This document shows positions 40,114-52,046 of a stretch of DNA of 64,000 nt, piece by piece. Within the stretch, counting starts at the first letter, position 1; each line of letters begins with the position of its first letter. The position numbers and the translations under genes are program-made. The stretch spans positions 8,401,501-8,465,500 of the forward strand of contig JAILWY010000016.1 of NCBI GenBank assembly GCA_022113835.1, written 5' to 3'. Source of the stretch: Atopsyche davidsoni (lineage: Eukaryota > Arthropoda > Insecta > Trichoptera > Hydrobiosidae). The notes below the pieces were generated by a model. The model did no database searches. It saw nothing but the letters and a program-made list of their open reading frames with translations, and was not told where the DNA came from.

Positions 40114-41335
40114 ATGGTGCGTACAAGAGCTGCAGCGCGATTGGCAGAAAAGTCTCCCAATGATACAGAGGTAGCCAATCTTGTCAGTGTGCCCCCTGAC
40201 TTGGCGGACAAGAGAGAACGTGAGCCCAAAACACGCAAGAAGGATACTTCCACTAGGTGAGTCTAGCATTAGATAATATTAATATATCTATTTTATTTTT
40301 TTTCTGATTCACTTAGCAACAGGGCTGAAACGTCGAAATTAAAAACAACAAAAAAATGTGGTATAACACCTAAGAACTAAGCATTTCTAATGACAATGGA
40401 TGCCAAAACCTACATATATATTTATTCTAATAATATAGTAAAGTATAATAAAAAGCTTAATAACAAGAAAATTCAAATAAACAATGTTTTTAAAATTGTT
40501 ATAGTAGTTTATAATTCATATTAATAAAATAAATGTCAATCGAAATATCAATTTATGAATTAGACTTGATCATGTACACATTTCATTAACCTTTAAACAA
40601 TTGGGGATTATATAAATGTCAAAATAAATAGTTATTATTTTTGGTGCTGGTTTTGATCAATTACATATTTTAAAATTGCTTCAAAATAGTCAACATAAAA
40701 AAGAAATACGTTAGCTTAAATTAATTTTGGTGCTAATTGTATTAATGTATAAGCTGGAAAGAAGTTAAAATGGAAATAAGTTGCTATGTAGAAATATGTA
40801 AGCTGCGTAGAAAGTATAGGTTACTGTGTATATATATCTAAAAAGAATTTGCTTCTTTTGTCTGCCTCACCAGGAAATATGTGATAAAAGGCAGGCAAGT
40901 GTCACTGAATTATTCTTCAAGATTTTTAGTATCGTATTTGTATTTGCTGTAACTACATATTTTTTTATGATTATTTATAATATTGAAATATCGAAATTAA
41001 AATTAATTGGTTTTAGATTATTTCGGTTTGCTCTTTAAACACACATGTACACCCATCCACACGTATGACATCCACTTACAGGCACCATACCCACCCGCAA
41101 GCACCATACTCACTAACACCCACCACACCCATGCACCCATCGATACTCCCATCCACACACACATATCCACACACACCTATCCACGCACACCTATCCACGC
41201 ACACCTATCCACGCACACCTATCCACGCACACCTATCCACACATGACTATCCACACATGACTATCCACACATGACTATCCACACATGACTATCCACACAC
41301 AACTATCCGCACACAACTATCCGCGCACAACCATC

Positions 41336-41394
<59 letters not shown>

Positions 41395-44300
41395 ATACCC
41401 CATCATACAGTCACATGTATATACCATAATCCCTTATCAGATTAATTGTGACACACAAAGAGAAATTATTCAATCAAAATAATATTTTAATAGCGCATTG
41501 TATTCAATTTTTTTTATCAATATTTTGGATGTGAAGGATGAGTTTTTGAGTAATTTATCATGTTATGTGCAGAGTGACCCCTGGAGTGGTGCCGACCCCC
41601 GTAGTTCCTCCGGTATCAGTGGTGGCTCCCTGTAGCTACTTTGCTGGTCCTAGCCGGCGTGCTCCAGTGCCTATCATCCCTCAACCCACATATGACTCCC
41701 GACAGATACGGCACACATCAGTGAGTACATCTCTTCTCCTTATGTTGCTGTTTTCTATTGTAGTGCGCTGTCACTCTGTATGTTTTTACTGGTCCTTCAA
41801 ATAAGCACAGGGTCTTATGGATGATACCTCACGAATAGCATTCTTCATTATTTAATGCATAGTAGTGTGTTTTCATCTTATATCATACTAGCATATACCC
41901 GGGGCGTGCTACTACGCTAAATAAAGAAATAAAATACTTTTTTATTTGTTTGGAAAAAAAAAAGGAAATTTTGTTTATTTATTAACTTTTTTATCTTAAT
42001 GCTAGCGGATATATTGAGTTTTTTCGGTAGGTGTGTAAACATAAAAAATTTTCGGCGTTTCAACTCTGGAGCAAGCAACATAACAGGAATGTTGCGAAAA
42101 ACAGGAATTCTCTAAGTTCAAACCAGCAACTCTTAGTGATTGGCCTTGAGCCTTGTTTCCCTCCCTTTTGGGAGGTATTCAAATAAATAAATTAATAAAT
42201 TCTTTTTGTGAATTTATATGTAATTTTTGCCACCGATACAATAAAGATCTATTTAAAACCTGCCACTCTTTTATTTCGATAATTAAAAGTAATTTGTTAG
42301 TCAATTGCTACGTTGTGTTTATAAAAGGAATGTATCTACCACTACATAATGTGACCGATATGTAGCACTCTGTTTTTTTCTTATAAAACATATGAAAAAT
42401 ATACAAAATATTTTTTAAATTATTTTTCCCTGAAATAACACATCATTTCCTAACTCTACGATTTTTTTCACGGAAAAATAAAAAATCATGCAGTTAAGGG
42501 TTAATCGATTTGTACTTGACAACCTCACCGGGTAGCACAATTACAATTGACCGTTTTCTAAATGAACAGCAAGATGTTAAACAGTTGGATATCGTTCGTG
42601 AATACTGAAACCAAGAATTCGCCAGACAGCTTTATTACTGCTGATGTAACGACCCATCTGAAATTGAGTGATTTCATCGTTTCGATTTGAAAGCTCGAAC
42701 ACTGCCATGTCACTGCCTTAACGGAGTTGCAGTATTCCACATTGATATATGTTTGAAATTTTTTTGATAGTATTGGACTGTATGGAACAATCCATCTGTT
42801 ATCAATGTCAATATCAACGTTTCTTAATTTGATGGTGGTGGTGAATCCTCCATCTTCTGGCATTCGTCGTCTGTATTTCGGATATCCATCCTCACCAGTT
42901 TGAGTTTCATCAATCAAATCGCGTGGATATCTTTTCGTGCATTTGCCGTCTTTTATGCAAGGCGAATTCATATTCAATGCTCCGCATGGGCCGTGAATAA
43001 TGTTCTTACAAACAACGTCAAAAAGTATTGGATCTTCATGTTGATTCGGTAGTTCAGCAGATATAACACTATCGATTTGAGTTGGAACAAATTTTCTTTC
43101 ACCCAATTTAGACTATGAGCGTGCGGTAAACCCTGTTTTGGCCATTCAATCATCTATACAGCATTGCACTCTGCCGTATATATGATTTTTTATCGTGAGA
43201 TTCGTGAGTTTTTGTTTGAAAACTCTAGCTGTCCGATCATGTCTGTGATGCGATGACTGACCAGGCGATAGCAAATCTTTGATTTCCGACCAAGCAGGAT
43301 TGCATGTAAATGTGATGAAAAGATCTGGTCGCAAATGAATGACAGTTCTGTGTTGCTTTTTTTTGTTGTTGTGGCAGCCTGCATTATACGACGGCAACGT
43401 CATATTAATCATAACAAACATCAAGACCCTGCCTATACGCGAACATGACACTATTCTTGTTTTGAAATGTATTCGTAACCGCAAAATATGGGTATTTTAT
43501 TTAAGTAACAAATATAAATAGCCAAATGACTAGGAGATAACGATAATTTATATTTTTGAGCGCTTGAATTTTACGGGCTTCTTCAGACTCACCCAATCCT
43601 CTAGTCATTTGGCTATTCATATTTGTTGTTTAAATATGGAGTATTACAAATTAAACCGGTCTGTTGTGGGTGTTTTGTTTGTTTGTGTGTAGACGTGGCC
43701 GCACCCCTCTTCCACCATCAACCAGATCCAGATGCAGTTTCTGTATGAGGCATGCAAGAATGTGGGGAACACTTACCCGATACACCCAGATGTGCGATTC
43801 CGCCGCTTGCCTTTCTTCCAACACATTGCTGAGGTCATGAAGCCCTCCTCCCTTGTACCCACCACCAACAGTCGCATCCAGGAGGGGACATTCTACTTTC
43901 ACCTCACTCCTCAGCAGGCTCAGGACATCATCAATGGACCTGACATGCACTCTGTGAGTTTACACAAGCTCTGCAATCATTGTATTATTTGAACTCTTCT
44001 ACTGAAAAGGTTTTTATTAATTCTGTATTAAAATTAATGAATATATGATTCACAGACGCAGGTCCAGTTACGGTTTTGTCTTTTGGAAACTTCTTGCGAG
44101 CAGGATGATTGTTTCCCTCCATCGTGCTCTGTAAAGGTCAATAACAAGATCTGCCAACTACCTGTAAGTACTCTGTGTTATCAAGTAATGTATTTTTAAT
44201 CTTGCATTGCTAAATTTCAAATAATTTTTTATTTTCATGAAATATTTTCAGCTGCCAATACCAACAAATAAAACGGGGGTTGAACCGAAGAGGCCTCCGG

Positions 44301-47300
44301 GTCCTGTGAACATCACTGCCCTTCTTAAAGTGAGCGCGACGGTGGCCAACGCCATCTCTGTGACTTGGGCTGCAGAATATGCCAGTCGCTGGGCCATCAC
44401 AGTGGCTCTTGTCAGAAAGCTGACCTCCGCCCAGCTTCTCAATCGCCTTATCAATAAAGGCACCAAGAACTCCGACTTTACGCGGTCACTCATCAAGGAA
44501 AAGCTCAGGGAAGATCTTGACAGTGAGATAGCGACGACTTCGTTGCGAGTATCTCTGGTCTGTCCCCTCGGAAAGATGCGGATGATCTGTCCTTGTCGGC
44601 CCACTTCGTGTCTTCATCTTCAGTGCTTTGATGCGTCGCTGTTTCTGCAGATGAACGAGAGGAAGCCCACGTGGGTTTGCCCCGTCTGTGATAAAACTGC
44701 AGTATACGATGCTTTATTAGTGGATGGGTTAGTAATTGTTTGAAAATAACAATACTCACGTAGACTTGTAATAAAAACTATGTAGCATTAACCGTGGCCA
44801 TTGAGGTATAAGTTTCAGAGAAAATTAGTTTTAATGTTTATTATTTAATAAGAAACCTGGATCATTGACTATGGTATTTAAAAATCACAAAATAATTTGA
44901 GAAATATAATGATTACACTAGTTGTGGAATTGAATGCTGCATCTAACACAGGACAAAAAACACTTGTTTCAAAGGGTATTGATTAAATACTTTCTCCTTT
45001 CAAATTAGCCAATATTTAATTCTTACACAATACTGTAATAAATTCATTTTCTTCCATGCTATTTGTATTTATGTAATTTTAATTGTATCAGAAGTTAACA
45101 AAGATGTTTTTTTTTTTCTTAGGTATTTCCAAGATGTCTTAAACTCGCCCCGTCTAGCTAAGGACTGCTCAGAAATACAACTTCACAAGGATGGCTCCTG
45201 GAGTGCTCATCTTAAGAAAGAACTCATTCAGGAGGATTTTTTTAATGACACCAATAATTCCAATATAGAAATTATTAATGATGATTTAGGTGAGGAAGAA
45301 TTTAATTATTTACCTATTTTTCTAAGCTGATCAAAAAACAAAAAAAAGTGCACACCTTAGGCATGGGTGAAGTGAAACATCTTTACCGTCAATTGTTGTA
45401 ACAAATGTCTCCGTTGTTATTATTATCACTTTTACAATGGAATATTGTCACTAATGAGTTGTAATTTTTGAATGGCCAACATGGTAATAAAGTGTTGTGT
45501 TTTCTTTGATACTTATTGTAAAAATTCCTTAACATTATCAATCAAATTGTCTTATGCCTCGAATCCGTGACATATACCAGCAAGTATTCAGCCGGGAAGC
45601 ATCACTGATGCCTAATTTACATTCTAGATGTAATTCCGCTAAGTGATGGTAGTGAATCGAGTACCGGCTTGCCAAGTCTGAAGCGTCCGGCTACGGCCTC
45701 GTCCTCCAACCCCGACTTGCCTGTGTGCACGGCTACAGTGGACCTCACCAGTGACAGTGAGGACGACTTGCCTCTCAAGCGCAAGCGGACGACTCCCTCG
45801 CCCCCCATGGCTTCCCTTGGCTATCACAGTTCAGCTGCCAACGTGCCTGTCACCTTTGGTTTGTTAGCTTTCTTTCTTAGTTTGCTACTTTTATTTTTTT
45901 GGAAGATAGATCTTGATTTTTTATTACCCTGGAGCAGATTCCTGCGTTTACTTCTCGAATTCTATGTCAAATTAGGATAAGACCTACTTTTTTATGCCAG
46001 ACCATTTTAACCTTACGTGTTGAAATATCAGTGTCAAGGTTACATGGAATGATTTATAGATGCTGTGAGACTTTCTTTCAGCTGATAGCCTGAAGAAAGT
46101 CAAGTGATTTTTTACAGCTCAAGCAGTCGCTTCATAGACCAAATTTAACCGACCAAGTGTCCACCCAACAATAGTTGGTGGACACTTGATATTATTAGCC
46201 TAATAATGACTCAGTGTTTTTGAATAATAAGGTTGTCTATTTATAAGTAATATGTAATTTTTGAAATGAGTTTTGATTTTATTTATTACTGCAATAGAAG
46301 TTGCAAACTGCCTGGACCGTAAAACTAAAAAAAATATTTTAGAATAATATCCGGTTACTAGTTTCATCTGTGTGTGATTTATCAGAGAAGATATTCTGTA
46401 TACGCTGGAGTCTATTTTCGGTCATGACTAACCCAAGTGATCTCCTAATTGAGGGTATTATTAGGATCAAAGACCGCCCGCCCGTATTCATAAGATTGTC
46501 TCTATCATTAGTGTTTTTAGAACACCCAATTGTAGTTAATTACAGTTATAGTACTTAAGTTTTCAAAAAAATATTTCATGTTTTTATAACAAGCAATTAT
46601 TTTTAACAATAATTTCTCCTTAGATCTATTATACTAATTTTATCTGTTTTTCTATTTTGTTACTAATAAAAGCATGTTAAACTTTCTTAATTAAATCAAT
46701 TTTATGTATTTTATTGGTAACAATAAACATTGATATTTTATACAATAAATTATTTGTATAGTTCTATCTCGCTCATCCAGCCAGTACACAATAGGCAGTC
46801 TTTTGATAGTAACAGGTGTAATTTGTGTTAATAAACCATTACAATTCTAATAATAAATTAAATCATTCAAAATTATTCATTGCAGAATTTGTATTCCAAT
46901 GATCTAATCTTGCATGTTATTGTCTTATATGTTGGGCTATCGAGATTTAACTATATTGTTACTTTTTATATTTTAAAAGCTTTCCATTTGCAAAATATTA
47001 CCAGGTTAAATATCACAACTGGTTTAATAAGGCCTTTATAAGAAATTCAATATTTTTGACAGAGAGTACTTGGTGGAATTCCATTTTAATATTTTTGAAT
47101 AAAATACTTGAGTGATTTTCCACATTTTTGTTTTTATTAGTGACCGGTTTCGCCAACCTTTCACGTTGGCATTATCAAACAGAGTGAGATTTTATATAAT
47201 ACTAAGCAATTAGGTAAACAATTGTTAGAGGGAGAGGTTGTTGGAAAGAGAGAGAATGATTGTCAGGTGGTAAGGGCTAATGTGATTTGAATGTACATGA

Positions 47301-50300
47301 CAAGTGGAGATTCTATATAATTGCAAATTTTTGTGAACAAATGTTTTTATGTTAATGGGGTAATTATCTAAAGTAGTGGCTTTGGGGTGTAGCAGCAGTT
47401 ATCCTGTGTTGGGGTTTGTCCTGTAGTGTGTTTATCTGTAAATAATAGGTTTATGCACAGTAAATGTTTTTTTAAAGATGTGATTTAGCAATAGGGAATA
47501 ATAATGGAGACTTATTGAAAATAACCTGGTCATTAAGCATCTTTTTGATAATGCCAACGTGAAAGGTTGGCGAAACCGGCCACTAATAAAAACAAAAATG
47601 TGGAAAATCACTCAAGTATTTTATTCAAAAATATTAAGGCCTTTATAATCTAGAACCATATTTCCATTCACATCTGAGGTTCTCAAAAAATGTTCCTTTG
47701 CTGGCTCATAAATTTAGTCCTGTTGGAACTGCCAAATACATCTTCATCCCAGAAAAAATACTGATTGGTGTGTGTATAATTAATGGTCTAATGCTCTGAA
47801 AATTCATATGCAATTGGTATGCTATATGTGGATAAAAAAGTTTTGCTAAAATAGAGCTGCCTAATCAAGGATAAACAACAGCTATGTTAAGAAGAAAATT
47901 ATCTTAACCACTATGGGCTTCTCGCTTTGGGCCCTCTCGTATGGAGGTAAAAAATGATCCACATTTAATGACAGCTAATCATGCCTCACCTCTTCACTGC
48001 GGCTAAAATAAGGAGCTTCAGATATGATTGTAAATATATGCTTTCGAGAGGCTATAGTTATGAATAATTTTTAAATAATAAATTTAAGAATAATTGGGTT
48101 TTTCAGTTTTTGTATCCATTAGCCGCTGTTGTAATATATCATAAATAAATATTGTTTTGGGGGATATTATTTAATTAATATTTATTTAGCTTTAAGAATT
48201 AAAACTATTCATACTGATGTTGCCTATTTATAATTCTAGTTATTTTGAGGTTTTGTTTTAAATAGATGTACATTTATGAAATATTTCCATGTTAAATTAA
48301 ATTGTATAACTATTGGAACAACAATTGTAATTGTAATTTTCTACCAATGCTATTGTGTATTGTAAACCAATAGACAAATTTATAATTGAAGCGTGGTCCT
48401 GAACAATGATTTAATGGAAAAAAAATGCTGCTCTTTTAGACTAATGCAGTGATTAACTATGAATTTTAAAAACCTCTTTTTTATTTTCAAAATGTATTTT
48501 TTTATAGCTCATCCACATTCTTGCCAGACCTACGAGAAGCTGACCGAGCAAGAGAGAGTGGACAGTATGTTCGCCTCTGCTCAACATGACTCATCTCTTC
48601 TCACCTCTATTTGGTTAGGCGAATCAGAGCAATCTTATGCCCGAGGTAAAAGAAAGTGAGTGGTGGCTGGGGCAAGCGCACTGGCTACATTTGTTTTCCC
48701 AACACTCACCAGAGTGTACGGATGTTTCGTCCGAGACATTCGGGTGAGAATGTGGATGTAGCATTACAGAGAACCACTGTTCTTTTGAACTTTGGTTGTA
48801 GTGTGCTATATATATTGTTCGGCAGCACGCTTTCATTTTATGTATCTGTTTCGTAAACTCGCATATCTGCATCTCGTTCCTTCCAGGGGCTGGACGTGCA
48901 ACATATTCATTCTTATGTTATGAAGTATATTTCAATTTGTTAATTAAATTACGCAGGATTTTTCAATATTGGAAAGGCTAAAACAATTCTGCATCACTTT
49001 ACTGAAGTGGCATGCATTGTACGTCTACTAAAAGCTGACTAATATTTCAGTTTGTTTCTCTTTGTATGAGGTAGAAAATTATACGATTTCACTTTGATAC
49101 TACTAAGCTTTGTCTTACTAACTTTCTTCACCTTTACTCAAGGCTGCAACAGTTAAAAAAAATGATAATTAAGAGAGCTTTGGACTATTTACTATTTCAT
49201 TCGGGCACCCATACTTTTATAATCATTTAAAAAAAAAACTATTTGTTGGCAGTTTGTAGGTGTGATCAACCATATTGGTCAAACAGGCAATCTTAATGCA
49301 ATGCAAATGAAAATAGCACCCCAGTTTGATGCCTCTGTAGTGTAAAATCGGCTTACCAACCAAAAAAAATTGTAATCTCTTAGCCACTTAGGTTTAATTT
49401 TTCCCATTGTTATAAGTTTCAATATACATGGGGGCACATAATTCTAAAACAATTTATAGTTTCATAAACTATATTGTGTCATATGTCATAGCAATCTTTG
49501 ACCATACCAGATAATAAATGAAGTATATGTTTAAAAAAACTCACGTAAATCACTCAGAAATTAAATTTAACTTTTATAAAAAGGGCCTGTTGTGTGGTGG
49601 TGAGTGTATGCTCTCCAGCTTTATGATTTATTCGGCACTGCTTACAGTCTAAACATCTCTAATATTCACCAGCGGCTGTGTGATAAAATAAAGTTTGGTT
49701 GATTAATATATTTGTTATAGTGGAGGCTTTGGTAAACGTAATACTCATCTATTAAATTTGAGTCATAGAGCTAGTTAATTTTACCACTAAGCACAAACAA
49801 TAAATTTATAACAATTAGATAAAGCTAAAAGTTTTGTATTACGGCTGATATTTTTGTTTTTTCATGATTTCAGTGTTGCTCTATCTTAACTCAAATTTGA
49901 TAATTGTTTTGTCTTATCATAAAAAAATCATATTGCACACTTCAGTGAAATCTCGGTTTGTATAGTCGTGAAGGGTTTTTTTGTGAACGGCTTAAAATAT
50001 TTCGATTTATTAAGTTTGGTTCAGGATTCTGAGGTTAACATTAAAAGTTTATAGGCAAACTTGGATGTAGACTTTTCCATCCTCAGAATCCATAGTTTGC
50101 TTATGACTTTAATATTTGGGTTGTCTGGAAAATTTATGCTAATTTTTGTTGGCATGTTTTTTATTTATTTGACTGCAAAAATCATACAATGATTTATATT
50201 AATGAAGGTTCACTGAATGCTTGTGGTGGTTTTTAGTATTTTGTTTTATTCTTGGCAAATGTCTTGTTTTGTTCATCACCACCGATAGAAGGTCTGCCTG

Positions 50301-51337
50301 AGGGTCATCGATATTTGAGAGTGAAATCACTAGCTCTGTCTAAACCGAACCACTAGCGTATAGTTCAGATAAACCACATTTTCCTTAAACAGCACATATC
50401 TTATCTATTTCTACCGTTAAATTTTTCTTTTTCTGGTAAGAAAATGATTTAAATATCTGAAATTCACATTGTTCAAAAATAACACCAATCAATTTAACCT
50501 TATCAAATTTTTTTGAAAAAATTGAAATTATTTCCAAAGAATATGATACTATTAATTTTTTAACTCTGAATATTCAGACATACCCCAATTCTTCCTATGA
50601 AATATTGGCACGAACTTTCCGGACAATCTATTATTTCTGAGTCTGCAGCTGAAAAAGTGGTTATATTTGTTATTCATCTTGCAGAAGAGACCGTTAAGGC
50701 CAAGTTAGGTCACATTGATGAGAATCTCGCGGATTCAATGAAGCTTAACGATGTAGAGAACGGAGCTCTTATCGGCGCGCCCTTAATTACTAAGGCCATG
50801 GCGAAACAAACCAGTCTCAGGGACTATTTTAAGAAGCGACTTGCCATGGGTATGTAGGACATCATATATTTACACGTGTTGAATGTTCTCTGGGTGTCCG
50901 GATTTCAGAGTATTCATTGAGCTTCTGGGTGTTTTGAGTAGATTATTTATCGATAGCGTTTATTTACTATTTGCTAAATCGGGATTTCACATTTTCATTA
51001 TATGCACACTTCTGTCAGTTTCTGTTCGCATTTGTCTTTATTTCAATATGTTTGTTGTTATGCATGCTTTACTATCTTTAAAATTGTAAATGGTTCCTTT
51101 TCGTTCTCGAAATAATATGTTTATGTTTATTGATTGATGACTAATATACTGTTTATTATTTTGCTTTGCATTAATATAATATTTTTAGCAACTATATGTT
51201 AATCAGTGGATGTTCATTGCAAACTTCCCAATATTCCAGAATAATATTAAATTTAACTGCAATTAACACAAATTACATCATCGCCCACATGACAGGGAGG
51301 TGAAATTAAAAAAAGAACCAAAAAAAGTAAAATAATA

Positions 51338-51422
<85 letters not shown>

Positions 51423-52046
51423 TTATATATATTTATTTATATATATTTATTTATATATATTTATATTAGTTCTTACATTTCTTTTCTTTAAAAGTTATTT
51501 TAGTTTTAATTTATAATTTGTGTTAATATTGACTAAAATTATTAAAAATTGTATATAAAAAAATCTTATCACTGAAAGTAGCAATAACTTATATTTCTTA
51601 CAATTAACTTTGCAGAATCAGCAGCGCGAGCAGGAGAGTCTTTTCCGTCACCTTCGGATCATTTCCTGGACCTTGCTGTATCTTCCATCATCTCATTAGA
51701 CAGCCCCTCTCCTCCCGCCAGTCCCGCCTTGAGTGCTTCCTACCACCCTAGGCCTGCTGGTTCTCCTCACACCCCCCCGGAGCGCAACAGTCCACTCCTG
51801 GAGCCTCTGCTCTTGGTTCCGCAGGATGGTCCACTCTCTACCTACACTTCACCTCCCGTGGACAGTCCGGCCCCGAGAGATAGTCCGGCTCACCAGGATA
51901 GTCCAGCTCTGGAGAACAGCCCGCCTCCGGAAGACAGTCCACCTCCCGACGATAACCGACCTGTGGAAGACAGTCCGCTCCCAGAGAGGAGGTCTCCTCT
52001 GCCGGAAGATAGCTCTTCCCTCCTAGAGGAGATCACCCCACCATAG
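40114..52046 (+). CDS. PIAS-family SUMO E3 ligase, copy B
   Basis: Paralogue of copy A, divergently transcribed. Coding exons: 40,114-40,256; 41,573-41,720; 43,693-43,953; 44,056-44,163; 44,252-44,727; 45,123-45,289; 45,628-45,858; 48,508-48,655; 50,578-50,849; 51,616-52,046, giving 2,385 nt and 794 aa. PINIT begins in exon 3 ([21 protein letters not shown]) and continues through exons 4-5. The SP-RING is at about residues 320-372 with Cys340, His342, Cys363 and Cys366 kept, and is followed by a SUMO-interaction motif ([12 protein letters not shown], about 470-480). Exon 5 (476 nt) equals copy A exons 5+6 (241+235) with no intron. Exons 8-9 (about residues 512-651) are absent from copy A and unrecognised. 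Exon 10 has [10 protein letters not shown], then a Pro/Ser/Asp-rich tail of repeated DSP units. It has no SAP domain. The start [15 protein letters not shown] follows a splice acceptor directly. Confidence 0.9.
41045..41395. repeat. 14-bp minisatellite running into (CA)n
   Basis: Imperfect 14-bp units (CACACCTATCCACG, CACATGACTATCCA) from about 41,150 to 41,340, then an uninterrupted CA run of about 50 bp. It lies in intron 1 of PIAS copy B. It is the source of spurious Thr/His/Pro frames. Confidence 0.9.
41888..43490 (-). mobile_element. Decayed autonomous Helitron (RepHel fragment)
   Basis: The minus strand encodes broken pieces of the Helitron Rep/helicase protein. First comes [19 protein letters not shown] with ARVFKQKL (43,146-43,484). 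After a frameshift comes [15 protein letters not shown], with the His-Ala-His of the rolling-circle HUH motif (about 43,105-43,150). Then come [36 protein letters not shown] and INVEYCNS (42,558-43,106). The downstream helicase is deleted. The 3' end at 41,888 is CTAG preceded by a short GCG...CGC hairpin and followed by T. It lies in intron 2 of PIAS copy B, opposite in strand to the host gene. The 5' boundary is uncertain. Confidence 0.85.
43498..43637. mobile_element. MITE with AATAGCCAAATGACTAGGAG-type ends, copy 2
   Basis: Left end TATTTAAGTAACAAATATAA with AATAGCCAAATGACTAGGAG. The right end is its reverse complement with few changes (CTAGTCATTTGGCTATTC, TTTGTTGTTTAAATA). It is a 140-bp near-palindrome, same family as 36,289-36,485, and lies 56 bp before exon 3 of PIAS copy B. 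Confidence 0.75.
47139..47187 (-). ncRNA. Hammerhead-ribozyme-like motif in Penelope end
   Basis: Same layout as at 33,251: core UUGAUAA, perfect stem II GCCAAC/GUUGGC, GAAAC, short palindromic ACCGGU, and a GUC cleavage triplet between 47,142 and 47,141. This is the best-preserved stem II of the three copies. Stem I is weak (about two pairs), so activity is uncertain. Confidence 0.5.
47541..47590 (+). ncRNA. Hammerhead-like motif, cleavage triplet changed
   Basis: Third copy of the motif. Stem II and GAAAC are kept, but the cleavage triplet reads GCC in place of GUC, which breaks the NUH rule, and stem I is poor. Probably inactive. Confidence 0.4.
51338..51466. repeat. (TA)n microsatellite plus TTTA-TATATA array
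   Basis: About 80 bp of pure TA, followed by four 12-14-bp units of TATATATTTATT. It lies in the last intron of PIAS copy B. Confidence 0.95.

Larger units (their letters stand above)
47049..47636. mobile_element. Head-to-head pair of Penelope-like 5' ends
   Basis: Two copies of the Penelope end face each other: minus-oriented at 47,049-47,190 and plus-oriented at about 47,541-47,636, about 350 bp apart. Each reads hammerhead-like motif, A-rich spacer, then ATGTGGAAAATCACTCAAG. The interior lacks reverse transcriptase sequence. It lies in intron 7 of PIAS copy B (45,859-48,507). Confidence 0.75.

Noticed and set aside
41045..41345. CRISPR-like array
   Set aside because: The units are contiguous tandem repeats without unique spacers, in a eukaryotic intron.
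41007..41482. Thr/His/Pro-repeat frames
   Set aside because: They come from the 14-bp minisatellite and (CA)n inside a PIAS intron.
48656..48660. PIAS copy B ending at the TGA directly after exon 8
   Set aside because: The better reading uses the strong donor AAA|GTGAGT at 48,656, whose phase fits exon 9, and the final exon matches the last exon of copy A. An isoform that reads into the stop cannot be excluded.
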